A DNA stretch of 64,000 nt, taken from positions 3,933,501 through 3,997,500 of the forward strand of contig NZ_CP011058.1 in assembly GCF_000961095.1 (NCBI RefSeq), given 5' to 3'. A program made the translations under genes and the position numbers. Under the pieces are notes generated by a model that saw only the letters and a list, made by a program, of their open reading frames with translations, was not told the origin of the DNA and did not search any database. How positions within the stretch are numbered: position 1 is the first letter of the stretch; each line of letters opens with the position of its first letter. This document shows positions 22,415 to 31,151 of the stretch, piece by piece. The stretch is from Paenibacillus beijingensis (lineage in GTDB: Bacteria; Bacillota; Bacilli; Paenibacillales; Paenibacillaceae).

Positions 22415-23422
22415 ATGGACGACGAGCGGATGATATCCGCGAACCTGATGATGGAAGATCAGGCGGTGGAGTTCAGCCTGCGTCCCCGGTATTTGTCCGA
22501 GTATATCGGACAATCGCAAGTGAAGGAAAATTTGAAAGTGTTTATCGAGGCGGCAAAGCTCCGCAAAGAGGCGCTCGATCACGTGCTGCTGTACGGTCCG
22601 CCGGGCCTTGGCAAAACGACGCTGTCCAATATTATCGCCAGCGAGCTTGGCGTCAATCTGCGCACGACTTCGGGACCCGCGATTGAACGGCCAGGAGACC
22701 TCGCCGCCCTGCTGACGAATCTCCAGGAAGGGGACGTGCTGTTCATCGACGAAATCCACCGCCTGCACCGCTCCGTGGAGGAGGTGCTGTATCCGGCGAT
22801 GGAGGATTTTGCGCTTGATATTATGATCGGCAAAGGTCCAAGCGCCCGTTCCGTGCGGCTTGAGCTGCCCCCGTTTACGCTTATCGGCGCGACGACACGC
22901 GCAGGGCTATTATCGGCTCCGCTTCGCGACCGGTTCGGCGTTGTCAGCAGGCTGGAATATTATCAGACGGATGAGCTCGCGTTTATTATTGCCAGATCGG
23001 CGGAAATTCTCGGCATCGGCATGGTGGGCGACGCTGCGACGGAAATCGCGCTGCGCGCACGGGGGACGCCGCGGATCGCCAACCGGCTGCTGAAGCGGGT
23101 GCGCGATTTCGCCCAAGTGAGGGGCAGCGGCATTATAACTCCCGAGCTTGCCGAGCAGGCGCTAGGTCTTATTCAGGTGGACCCGCTCGGCCTGGATAGG
23201 ATCGATCACAAAATGCTGCAGGCGATGATTGCCAATTACCGCGGGGGGCCGGTCGGGCTCGACACGATTGCGGCGACAATCGGCGAGGAAAGCCAGACAA
23301 TCGAGGACGTATATGAGCCTTATTTGATGCAAATCGGCTTTTTGCAGCGGACGCCGCGGGGACGGCTCGTGACGCAGCTAGCCTATAAGCATTTGGGACT
23401 TCCGCTTCCGGACGCGGAATAA
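22415..23422 (+). CDS. ruvB: Holliday junction branch migration ATPase RuvB
   Basis: RuvB is the AAA+ motor that drives branch migration. The 335-residue protein has Walker A (GPPGLGKTT), Walker B (LFIDEIH), sensor 1 (IGATTR), the Arg finger region (LRDRFG) and a C-terminal winged helix (about 255-330). ATG 22415 follows TTAAGGAGGA. It is separated from ruvA by 224 bp of hairpin repeats instead of being directly adjacent. Confidence 0.97.
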   Translation: MDDERMISANLMMEDQAVEFSLRPRYLSEYIGQSQVKENLKVFIEAAKLRKEALDHVLLYGPPGLGKTTLSNIIASELGVNLRTTSGPAIERPGDLAALLTNLQEGDVLFIDEIHRLHRSVEEVLYPAMEDFALDIMIGKGPSARSVRLELPPFTLIGATTRAGLLSAPLRDRFGVVSRLEYYQTDELAFIIARSAEILGIGMVGDAATEIALRARGTPRIANRLLKRVRDFAQVRGSGIITPELAEQALGLIQVDPLGLDRIDHKMLQAMIANYRGGPVGLDTIAATIGEESQTIEDVYEPYLMQIGFLQRTPRGRLVTQLAYKHLGLPLPDAE

Positions 23423-23567
23423 TCGAAGAGGCCGTCTTTCAAAAGAGGAAACGATATGCGCGCAGCGCAATAGAAGTAAGCGATCGATCTTGAAGCGGAT
23501 GGATGCATCCGGATGCCGCAGCAAAAACAGTGAACCGGCCGACAACTCGGGGAGGCGGATCGGCGTG

Positions 23568-24083
23568 ATGGGAATAAGAGGAATGAAGCGACGGGCCGAA
23601 GATGGGCTGGAGCAGAAAGAAGATGTTTTATTTGTGCTTTACGACGAGCATTGTTCGCTGTGCACTTCGTCCGTGAACGGACTAAAACGGCTTCAATCGT
23701 CCGCCGATCTCCGCTATATTCCGCTGCAAAGCATGAGCGGAGATGATGCTCCGCACGTTCCGGGGTTTTCCGGAATCGGCATGGAAGCGTTGTATGAAAA
23801 GCTGCATGTCGCTGACGAAAGAGGCCGTTTGTATGCCGGAGCAGATGGTGTGATCCGAATTATGAAGACCGTTCCCGGATTGCGCTGGATCGGCTTCTTG
23901 TACGGAATCCCGGGGATGAGCCGGTTTGGGGACGCCGTATACCGGTTCATCGCAAAGCGGCGTTATGAGTGGTTTGGCCGTACCGATACCGGCTGTGCGA
24001 ACGGCGCGTGCAGCATACCTCAAAGGAAGCCGGGTCCGCCCGAATCTAATGAATCGGGCTCTCATCGCCAAAGCCGAAATTGA
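23568..24083 (+). CDS. DCC-family thiol-disulfide oxidoreductase-like protein (DUF393)
   Basis: A DUF393 protein with the DxxC-type signature YDEHCSLCTSSV at the N-terminus, related to thioredoxin-fold oxidoreductases of unknown substrate. It has 171 residues from ATG 23568; GTG 23565 is equally possible after GGGGAGGCGG. A membrane-proximal hydrophobic segment (LRWIGFLYGIPGM) and a late CANGAC motif add two more cysteines. The family is common near unrelated genes and the neighbours give no function. Confidence 0.72.
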   Translation: MGIRGMKRRAEDGLEQKEDVLFVLYDEHCSLCTSSVNGLKRLQSSADLRYIPLQSMSGDDAPHVPGFSGIGMEALYEKLHVADERGRLYAGADGVIRIMKTVPGLRWIGFLYGIPGMSRFGDAVYRFIAKRRYEWFGRTDTGCANGACSIPQRKPGPPESNESGSHRQSRN

Positions 24084-24093
24084 GGAACGCAGG

Positions 24094-24186
24094 GCTTATG
24101 CTTACGAAGAGGTTTTGCTTACGAAGTGGTTTTGCCTACGGCAAAACCTAACATGCTTACGAGGTGGTTTTGCCTTCGGCAAAACC
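24094..24186 (+). repeat. Tandem hairpin repeats abutting the SpoIID-like gene
   Basis: One partial unit (left arm only, near 24110) and two full units of the family seen before ruvB. The hairpins at 24128-24148 and 24166-24186 have identical 9-bp arms, but the loops differ: TAC here and TTC in the second, against TCC before ruvB. TTAAGGAGG follows immediately, exactly as before ruvB. Confidence 0.88.
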
Positions 24187-24206
24187 TTAAGGAGGAGAGA
24201 GAACGG

Positions 24207-26309
24207 ATGATAAAGCGCGGGAACTTCAAATGGTTTGCCGCTCTCATTGCCGCCGGTTTGCTGGCGTTGTCCGCTGCGGCGGTTAATCCGTCCTACGGCG
24301 CGCTGCCGAAGCTCGACAACATCCGGGTAGCCCTATTCCTATCATTTCCTGGGAAATATAACCTTGTGACGCCGGCCGCCACCTTGAGTTCTGCGGGGGG
24401 ACTGAAGATCGGATTTCGCAATCCGGACAGCACCAGCCAGCTCGTAACGGTCGCATCGGGAACGAATGTCCGTTTCGCTTTGGACGATTATAAGGTAAAG
24501 CTGATCGAAACGCCAAGCTTTACTAATGCGTTGGCCGTCTTTAATGCGGTCAAGAGCGCTTCCGGCAGCGGCTACATCACGTCGCTTGGCAAAAACGGCA
24601 CAACCGTATACCAGGTGACGGAAGGCAATTACGCGAGTGCGGCCGAAGCCGCGGCCGCTTCCGCCAAATGGAGCTCGAACAGCTCGCTCAAAAGTTTGGG
24701 CGCCGCAATCGAATTGGCCGGTCCGCTCCATTTGGAGAGCGGCACTTTCTCCTCCCAGCAGGAAGCGGAGCAGGCGGCTCAATCGTTCGGCGATGCGGGT
24801 GTCGACGCGTTTGTCGCTTTAAGGCAGCCGCCGGGCGAAAATGCGGCTCGTTATTCCGTTATGGTAGGGGCTGCGTCAGATCAAGCCGGATTGGACGGCG
24901 TGAAGCTGAAAGCCGCTTCGGCGGTCGGAAGCGATTCGCTTCAGGCGGCAAGCGCGGACCCTTATATGCTGATTCGCAGAGATTTGACCGGGACCCAGAA
25001 AGCGGACAGCAGCATCATGCAGTACATGCTTCCTCCAACCGCTGCAAAAGTATGGGTTTCTCCGGCGGGAAGCGAAGGTTTGAAACTTTCCGAAAGGTAC
25101 AACCGTACATATAGAGGAAATTTTGAGTTCAGCGGCATGAACGGCAAGCTGGCCGTCATCAACGAACTGCCTTTCGAACAATATTTGTATTCGGTCGTAG
25201 GGGCGGAAATGCCGGGATCGTGGCCTGCCGAAGCGCTGAAGGCGCAGGCGGTAGCCGCCAGAACCTACGCGTTGTATCAGGGGACCGGTTTTCAAATCGC
25301 GCAGGTTGTCGATACGACACTGAGTCAGGTTTACGGCGGCATCGGGAGCGAAAAAACGTCGACCGTCAAGGCTGTCCAGGCTACAGAGGGTGAAGTCGCC
25401 GTTTATAACGGGGCGTTAATCGAGTCGCTTTTCTCTTCCAGCTCGGGAGGCAAAACCGCCGATGCGACCGAAATATGGAATCAAGGCATCGCTTATTTGA
25501 AAAGCGTCGACAGTCCGGACGATTTGTCGGAAAAAGGACTGTACCGCTGGTACCGCATTGCGCTCCCTTCCGGCATGACCGGTTATGTGCGCGAGGATGT
25601 GGTGGAGCCTACGGGCCGGACGAATGCCGCAGGTGCGCCGATCGTGCGCGTCAAGCAGGACGGAACCAACATCCGTACGAATCCGCTCATCCAGGATAAT
25701 GTGGCTCCTGTCGGCAAAGCTTCGGCAGGCACCGAAGCGGCGGTGCTGGAGGAGACGGTCCAGTCCAACGAAATGAACTGGTACCGGGGGCCGTTTTCAT
25801 CCGACGACCTGCTCGCATCGATGAAAGGAAAAACGTCGGCGCCGGTATCCGGTCCGATCCAGTCGCTGCAAATTACCGGCCGCGGTCCTTCCGGCCGCGT
25901 GACCGAAATGCGGATCAATGGAAGCGTGCTTCCAATAAAATATCCGGATTCGCTCCGCTCCGCGCTCGGCGGGCTTCCGAGTACGCTGTTCAATGTGGAG
26001 TCGACCGCAGACATGACGATGATGGGAGCCGGTGGCGAAGCAAGCGTGAAAACTTCCCGTACAAGCGGCGCATACGTTCTCGGTGCCTCGGGCAGAGCTG
26101 CGGCCGGAGAAGGCAATATGTTCATTATGAACGGAAGCGGGACAATCCGCCCGGTCACGCAAGAAGCCGCCTACCGTTTCACCGGAAACGGCAGCGGACA
26201 CGGATTGGGCTTGTCCCAATACGGCGCCAAGGCTCTGGCGGATAGAGGGTATGATTACCAGAAGATTCTGAAATACTACTATACAGATGTTACCATCGTG
26301 AAGGACTGA
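24207..26309 (+). CDS. SpoIID/LytB-domain protein with SPOR-like and SH3-like regions
   Basis: A 700-residue secreted protein. It has a signal peptide (about 1-33: FAALIAAGLLALSAAAV), a SPOR-like repeat region (about 115-240), then a SpoIID domain (about 300-430: INELPFEQYLYSVVGAEMPG; ALKAQAVAARTYAL) interrupted by an SH3-like segment (about 460-540; VREDVVEPTG, GTNIRTNP). It is completed by GHGLGLSQYGAKALADRGYD at the C-terminus. SpoIID is a lytic transglycosylase acting on denuded glycan in engulfment; this is a paralogue with extra cell-wall binding modules. ATG 24207 follows TTAAGGAGGAGAGAG. Confidence 0.82.
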   Translation: MIKRGNFKWFAALIAAGLLALSAAAVNPSYGALPKLDNIRVALFLSFPGKYNLVTPAATLSSAGGLKIGFRNPDSTSQLVTVASGTNVRFALDDYKVKLIETPSFTNALAVFNAVKSASGSGYITSLGKNGTTVYQVTEGNYASAAEAAAASAKWSSNSSLKSLGAAIELAGPLHLESGTFSSQQEAEQAAQSFGDAGVDAFVALRQPPGENAARYSVMVGAASDQAGLDGVKLKAASAVGSDSLQAASADPYMLIRRDLTGTQKADSSIMQYMLPPTAAKVWVSPAGSEGLKLSERYNRTYRGNFEFSGMNGKLAVINELPFEQYLYSVVGAEMPGSWPAEALKAQAVAARTYALYQGTGFQIAQVVDTTLSQVYGGIGSEKTSTVKAVQATEGEVAVYNGALIESLFSSSSGGKTADATEIWNQGIAYLKSVDSPDDLSEKGLYRWYRIALPSGMTGYVREDVVEPTGRTNAAGAPIVRVKQDGTNIRTNPLIQDNVAPVGKASAGTEAAVLEETVQSNEMNWYRGPFSSDDLLASMKGKTSAPVSGPIQSLQITGRGPSGRVTEMRINGSVLPIKYPDSLRSALGGLPSTLFNVESTADMTMMGAGGEASVKTSRTSGAYVLGASGRAAAGEGNMFIMNGSGTIRPVTQEAAYRFTGNGSGHGLGLSQYGAKALADRGYDYQKILKYYYTDVTIVKD

Positions 26310-26319
26310 GTATACGTTC

Positions 26320-27363
26320 ATGAAAGCAGAAGATTTTGATTTTGAACTTCCCGAATCGCTGATCGCCCAGACGCCATTGGCGGAAAGAACCGCTTCCCGC
26401 CTGCTGACACTGGACAAGGACAGCGGGGAAATCGGTCATCACGTCTTCACGGACTTGGCCGATTACGTTCAGCCGGGGGATACACTCGTGCTGAACGATA
26501 CCCGGGTGCTGCCTGCCCGCTTGATCGGAACCAAATCCGATACCGGCGCCAAAGTGGAGCTGCTGCTGCTGAAGCAGCTGGAGGGCGACCGGTGGGAAAC
26601 GCTGGTGAAGCCGGCGAAGCGGGTTAAAATCGGCGCGAGTATCCGCTTCGGGAAAGACGAAAGCGGAGCTCCGCTGCTGGAAGCGGCGGTGGAAGAGGAA
26701 GGCGACATGGGCGCACGCGTCATTCGTTTTCGGTACGAAGGCATTTTTCAGGAGCTGCTGGACAAGCTGGGCGAAATGCCGCTGCCGCCGTACATTAAGG
26801 AACGGCTGGAGGACAGGGAGCGCTATCAGACGGTATATTCAAAACATGAAGGCTCGGCGGCCGCTCCGACGGCCGGGCTTCATTTTACGAAGCCGTTTCT
26901 GCAGCAGCTGGAGAATAAGGGCGTTTCGATCGCTTACGTTACGCTGCATGTGGGGCTCGGCACATTTCGTCCGATGTCTGCGGAAAACGTCGAGGAGCAT
27001 GTTATGCATTCCGAGTATTATGAGATCGATGAGCATAACGCGGCTCTTATCCGGCAGACGAAGCAGCGGGGAGGGCGAATTGTCGCCGTCGGCACAACGT
27101 CGGCCCGGACGCTGGAAACGGCGGCGGCCAAATTTCCGGAAGGGCTTCAGGCCTGCAGCGGATGGACCGATATTTTTATATATCCGGGTTATACGTTCAA
27201 GCTTGTCGATGCGCTGCTGACCAATTTTCATCTGCCGAAGTCGACGCTTGTGATGCTTGTCAGCGCGCTCGCGGGACGGGAGCGCATCATGGCCGCATAC
27301 AAGGAAGCGGTCGAACGGCAGTACCGGTTTTTCAGTTTTGGCGACGCGATGTTTATTTATTAG
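26320..27363 (+). CDS. queA: S-adenosylmethionine:tRNA ribosyltransferase-isomerase QueA
   Basis: Transfers and rearranges the ribose of SAM onto preQ1 in tRNA, giving epoxyqueuosine. The 347-residue protein has family motifs: FDFELPESLIAQTP at the start, LNDTRVLPARLIG, EGSAAAPTAGLHFT, VGLGTFRP and LTNFHLPKSTLVMLVSA. It lies 10 bp after the SpoIID-like gene and 21 bp before tgt, in the conserved ruvB-queA-tgt-yajC-secDF order. Confidence 0.97.
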   Translation: MKAEDFDFELPESLIAQTPLAERTASRLLTLDKDSGEIGHHVFTDLADYVQPGDTLVLNDTRVLPARLIGTKSDTGAKVELLLLKQLEGDRWETLVKPAKRVKIGASIRFGKDESGAPLLEAAVEEEGDMGARVIRFRYEGIFQELLDKLGEMPLPPYIKERLEDRERYQTVYSKHEGSAAAPTAGLHFTKPFLQQLENKGVSIAYVTLHVGLGTFRPMSAENVEEHVMHSEYYEIDEHNAALIRQTKQRGGRIVAVGTTSARTLETAAAKFPEGLQACSGWTDIFIYPGYTFKLVDALLTNFHLPKSTLVMLVSALAGRERIMAAYKEAVERQYRFFSFGDAMFIY

Positions 27364-27384
27364 GGAATGGATGAGTGAGAAGCT

Positions 27385-28518
27385 GTGGCTGTTAAATATG
27401 AACTTATAAAAGTATGTAAGCAATCGGGCGCAAGACTTGGACGTCTGCACACGCCGCATGGAATAATCGAGACGCCGACATTTATGCCGGTCGGAACGCA
27501 GGCGACGGTCAAAACGATGAGTCCCGAAGAACTGAAGGCGATGGACGCGCAAATTATATTGAGCAACACGTATCATTTGTTTTTGCGTCCTGGGCATGAT
27601 TTGATCCGCAGAGCCGGAGGCCTGCACCGTTTCATGAACTGGGACCGTCCGATTTTGACCGACAGCGGCGGATTCCAGGTGTTTTCATTGAGCGAAATGC
27701 GCAAGATCACCGAGGAAGGCGTCCAGTTCCGTTCGCATCTGAATGGCGACAAGCTGTTTCTTTCGCCCGAGAAAGCAATGGAAGTCCAAAATGCGCTCGG
27801 TCCCGACATTATGATGGCGTTCGACGAATGCCCGCCTTATCCGGCGGACTACGAATATGTGAAAAACTCGCTGGAGCGGACGACCAGATGGGCGGAACGC
27901 TGCTTGAAGGCGCATGCCAGGCCGCATGATCAGGCGCTGTTCGCGATCGTACAGGGAGGCATGTATGAAGATCTGCGCCGCCAGAGTGCGCTCGATTTGA
28001 CTTCCATGGATTTCCCGGGGTATGCTATTGGTGGACTGAGCGTAGGCGAGCCCAAGCATTTGATGTTCGAAATGCTGGAGAGCACGGTACCGCTGCTGCC
28101 GTCCGGCAAACCGCGTTATTTGATGGGCGTGGGCTCGCCGGATGCGCTTATTGAAGGCTCGATCCGCGGCATCGATATGTTTGACTGCGTGCTGCCGACA
28201 CGCATCGCGCGCAACGGAACGACGATGACGAGCGGAGGACGGCTGGTCGTACGCAACGCGCAGTTCGCGGAGGACCTCGGGCCGCTTGATCCGGAATGCT
28301 CCTGTTATACGTGCCGCAATTATTCGCGGGCTTATATCCGGCATCTCATTAAAGCGGACGAAACGTTCGGACTCCGGCTGACCACATACCATAACCTGCA
28401 CTTTTTGCTGCAGCTGATGAGAGATGTAAGACAAGCGATCATGGAAGACCGGCTGCTCGATTTCCGGGATACGTTTTTCGCTAAATACGGTTTGCACGAC
28501 AATGATAAAGGATTTTAA
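27385..28518 (+). CDS. tgt: tRNA-guanine transglycosylase
   Basis: Exchanges guanine-34 of tRNAs with GUN anticodons for preQ1. The 377-residue protein has the active-site aspartates in TDSGGFQVFS and DCVLPTRIARNG, the glycine loop GGLSVGEPK, and the zinc site CSCYTCRNYSRAYIRHL. Start GTG 27385 (M-A-V-K-Y-E). It works directly before QueA in queuosine synthesis. Confidence 0.97.
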   Translation: MAVKYELIKVCKQSGARLGRLHTPHGIIETPTFMPVGTQATVKTMSPEELKAMDAQIILSNTYHLFLRPGHDLIRRAGGLHRFMNWDRPILTDSGGFQVFSLSEMRKITEEGVQFRSHLNGDKLFLSPEKAMEVQNALGPDIMMAFDECPPYPADYEYVKNSLERTTRWAERCLKAHARPHDQALFAIVQGGMYEDLRRQSALDLTSMDFPGYAIGGLSVGEPKHLMFEMLESTVPLLPSGKPRYLMGVGSPDALIEGSIRGIDMFDCVLPTRIARNGTTMTSGGRLVVRNAQFAEDLGPLDPECSCYTCRNYSRAYIRHLIKADETFGLRLTTYHNLHFLLQLMRDVRQAIMEDRLLDFRDTFFAKYGLHDNDKGF

Positions 28519-28539
28519 GAGGGAGGTGTAACAATACCG

Positions 28540-28905
28540 ATGATCAATCTTGCAGGTGAGGCAGCAGGAGGCGGATCAGGCGCGCTCGGGATGATCCTGC
28601 CGTTTGTACTGATGTTTGCCGTCTTTTATTTTCTTCTGATTCGTCCGCAGCAAAAAAAGCAGAAGCAGCGTAACGCTCTGCTCAGCTCGGTCAAAAAAGG
28701 AGATAAAATTTCCACGATTGGCGGCATGCATGGCACGATTACGGAACTGACCGACGATACGGTCGTTCTGCGTGTCAACGATACGACCAAAATTACGTTC
28801 GAGCGGAGCGCGATCAGCAATGTCATTACAAGCGCCCCCGCCCCGACGGAGAAACCGGCTGGCCCCGTGAAAACGGAAAAGCTGGAAAGCAACCCGGAGC
28901 AATAA
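28540..28905 (+). CDS. yajC: Preprotein translocase subunit YajC
   Basis: A small single-pass membrane protein of the SecDF-YajC complex. The 121-residue protein has one N-terminal helix (MILPFVLMFAVFYFLLIRPQ) followed by the family segment QQKKQKQRNALLSSVKKGDK and a small beta domain. GGGAGGTG precedes ATG 28540. The secDF genes are 7 kb away here, separated by an insertion of unrelated genes on both strands. Confidence 0.95.
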   Translation: MINLAGEAAGGGSGALGMILPFVLMFAVFYFLLIRPQQKKQKQRNALLSSVKKGDKISTIGGMHGTITELTDDTVVLRVNDTTKITFERSAISNVITSAPAPTEKPAGPVKTEKLESNPEQ

Positions 28906-28925
28906 ACCGGCTGCTTAAGATGAAG

Positions 28926-28970
28926 AAAAGACAGTCAAAGCGAAGCGTTTTCGCTTGACTGTCTTTTTTT
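28926..28970 (+). terminator. Intrinsic terminator after yajC
   Basis: A long stem (GACAGTCAA and AGCGAA with their complements) around a GCG loop, followed by seven T. Confidence 0.9.
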
Positions 28971-29005
28971 GTCCGGCCGGAACGATTTCCGCGAAAGCCG
29001 GCCGG

Positions 29006-30061
29006 CTATCGGTGCCGCTGCGCAACCTGCTCTGCCAGCAGCGCGATCCTCTCCCGCAATTGTGCAGGGGCGGCAACCTCCGCTTCACCGTGAAGCGTTA
29101 AAATGATATCGGAGGCGGCTTCTTCCGAGTCAAACAGCAGCCGGGCCTCATAACCAGGCTCCTGACCGGGCGCGAGTTGTCTGCTGCCGATACCGGGCCT
29201 GATATGCTCCAGCGATGAAACCGCCTCATTTTCGCGATGCCGGCGCTTCAGTTCCGTAAGTTCCACGTACCGCAGTCGGCGCAGCTTGGCCAGTCCGGCA
29301 TCCGTTAACAACACGGTGGCGGCAAAACGCGGAAGCCGCTCCTTGAACGACCGAACCGATTGCTCCCACCAATCGCCAAGAGAAAAAGAAGACGGGCGGC
29401 TGAACGTCTCCGCTGTCATTTCGGCTTCTTTCATACGGGAAATCCGGTAGGAGCGCATTTGTCCGTCATGCTCGGCGGCCAAGTACCACAAATGGCCTTT
29501 AACGATCAGTCCGTAAGGATTTACGGTCCGGACCTCACCACGGTTCTTTTCCTCCACTTCCGGTAAATCCGGTTCTCGATAAGCGCTATAGCGGAAGCGC
29601 AGCCTCCGTTCTTTCCACACCGCTTCCTGCACGAGCGCAAGAAAAGGAGTGTCCTCTTTGACTTGATGCCATCCGGCCCCATCGACGTGAAGTCTTTCCC
29701 GGACAAATTCCGCATGCGGCAGACTTGCCGCCGGCAAGGCGGCCTGAAGCTTGATCCACACCGATTTCAGCTCCTTCGATAAGCCCAGATCTGCGGCCGC
29801 ATCTTTGGCTTGAAACAGGTGCAGCGCTTCGAGCTCGGACGTCGTGAGTCCGGTAAGATTGGTCCGGTATCCCTCCATCAAACTCCAGCCTCCCTTGGCG
29901 CCGCGATCCGAAACGACGGGTACGCCCGCCGAGCCAAGAGCGTCCATATCGCGCAAAATCGTTCGTTCGGACACTTCAAGCCGCGCCGCCAACTGTTTGG
30001 CCGTCAGTTTCCTTCCTGCTTGCAGCAAAAGCATAATGGACAACAGCCGGTCCCCTCTCAT
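29006..30061 (-). CDS. HTH/WYL-domain transcriptional regulator
   Basis: A 351-residue YafY/DeoR-like regulator. It has an N-terminal winged HTH (AKQLAARLEVSERTILRDMD, about 18-40), a WYL domain (about 145-225; NPYGLIVKGHLWYLAAEHDG, RSYRISRM) and a WCX C-terminal extension. WYL domains bind nucleic acid or small ligands. The gene is divergent from an SDR oxidoreductase 144 bp away, a typical regulator-target pair, so it probably controls that gene and itself. Confidence 0.85.
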   Translation of the reverse strand: MRGDRLLSIMLLLQAGRKLTAKQLAARLEVSERTILRDMDALGSAGVPVVSDRGAKGGWSLMEGYRTNLTGLTTSELEALHLFQAKDAAADLGLSKELKSVWIKLQAALPAASLPHAEFVRERLHVDGAGWHQVKEDTPFLALVQEAVWKERRLRFRYSAYREPDLPEVEEKNRGEVRTVNPYGLIVKGHLWYLAAEHDGQMRSYRISRMKEAEMTAETFSRPSSFSLGDWWEQSVRSFKERLPRFAATVLLTDAGLAKLRRLRYVELTELKRRHRENEAVSSLEHIRPGIGSRQLAPGQEPGYEARLLFDSEEAASDIILTLHGEAEVAAPAQLRERIALLAEQVAQRHR

Positions 30062-30126
30062 AAATGACAGCTCCTTATCGCTATATTCAGATCATACTCT
30101 CCGCTCTTTCTTAGATTACCAATATA

Positions 30127-30155
30127 ATTATGACAATTGTTGTCGTGATTCACAA
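30127..30155 (-). promoter_or_regulatory. Promoter of the WYL regulator with palindrome in its spacer
   Basis: On the minus strand TTGTGA and CATAAT are 17 bp apart. The spacer contains the near-palindrome GACAATTGTTGTC (30132-30144), a plausible operator for the divergent pair. Confidence 0.45.
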
Positions 30156-30205
30156 TTATACTAATCGTATATTTCCGAAAATTTGAAAAAGGGAGTGTTG
30201 CTTCT

Positions 30206-31093
30206 ATGACGCAATCCGTTTGGAACCCGAAAGATAAGCTGAAAGGAAAAGTGGCGCTGGTGGCGGGAGGCGCAAGAGGCGCCGGACGCGGGATTGCCGA
30301 GGCGCTCGGAGAGGCGGGAGCGACCGTCTATGTGACCGGCCGGACGACGCGCTCTGCCCGTTCCCCCATGAACCGTCCGGAAACGATCGAAGAAACGGCC
30401 GAAAGAGTGACCGCCAAAGGCGGAAACGGCATCGCTGTGCGGGTCGATCATTCGTCCGTTGATCAAGTGAAAGATCTGATCGGGCGTATCCGCAGCGAGC
30501 ACGGCCATCTTCATCTGCTCGTCAACGACATTTGGGGAGGCGATCCGCTTACGGATTGGAGCAAGACATTTTGGGAGCATTCGCTGAGCGATGGAATGGC
30601 CGTTATTAACGGTGTTCTGACGACACATCTCAACACCGCATACTGCTCGGCTCCGCTACTGATCGAAAGCGGCGGCGGACTATTGATCGAAATCACGGAC
30701 GGAACGGATTACAAGTACCGCGGGAACGTGTACTACAGTTTGGCCAAGGCGGCCGGCATTCATTTGGCGGCCGCGATGGCGGAAGAGCTGAAGCTGCACG
30801 GGGTGGCGGCGCTGGCGCTGACGCCGGGATTTTTGCGCTCGGAAGCGATGCTCGATCATTTTGGCGTGACGGAGAGCAACTGGAGGCAGGCAGCCGCCAT
30901 CGAGCCTCATTTTATCGCATCGGAAACGCCGCTTTTTGTCGGCCGCGCGGCCGCGGCACTGGCATCCGACCCCGCAGTGATGAACAAGTCGGGCGGGGCA
31001 TACAGTTCATGGGGGCTGTCGGATGAATACGGCTTTATTGATGCAGACGGCAGCAGACCGCATTGGGGCAATTACTTTGCAACGATTAAATAA
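30206..31093 (+). CDS. Short-chain dehydrogenase/reductase
   Basis: A classical-type SDR of 295 residues. The NAD(P)-binding GxxxGxG is AGGARGAGRGIAEAL (about 15-30), with VTGRTTRSA after beta-2. The active site YxxxK is YYSLAKAAG, preceded by the Ser/Thr region LIEITDGTDYKY. Substrate unknown. The start ATG 30206 follows AAGGGAGTG. Regulation by the divergent WYL protein is likely. Confidence 0.85.
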   Translation: MTQSVWNPKDKLKGKVALVAGGARGAGRGIAEALGEAGATVYVTGRTTRSARSPMNRPETIEETAERVTAKGGNGIAVRVDHSSVDQVKDLIGRIRSEHGHLHLLVNDIWGGDPLTDWSKTFWEHSLSDGMAVINGVLTTHLNTAYCSAPLLIESGGGLLIEITDGTDYKYRGNVYYSLAKAAGIHLAAAMAEELKLHGVAALALTPGFLRSEAMLDHFGVTESNWRQAAAIEPHFIASETPLFVGRAAAALASDPAVMNKSGGAYSSWGLSDEYGFIDADGSRPHWGNYFATIK

Positions 31094-31101
31094 ATGCAAA
31101 G

Positions 31102-31137
31102 AAAGACGGGCTGTCCTGGCAAAGGAGCCCGTCTTTT
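31102..31137. terminator. Bidirectional terminator between SDR and PAP2 genes
   Basis: An 11-bp stem (AAAGACGGGCT with AGCCCGTCTTT). The A-run and T-run flanks let it end transcripts from both converging genes. Confidence 0.8.
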
Positions 31138-31151
31138 CGTAAAGCAAACGA

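Noticed and set aside
22221..22433. Small frames reading through the hairpin repeats
   Set aside because: The peptides simply translate the repeat (for example LPPAKPGLCLRSWFCLRQN). They start without a Shine-Dalgarno and overlap the ruvB start.
30206..31093. A toxin-antitoxin or defence system in the 29-33 kb block
   Set aside because: The genes there are a WYL regulator with an SDR, a PAP2 phosphatase, and two ordinary membrane proteins. WYL proteins can occur in defence loci, but no effector is present.
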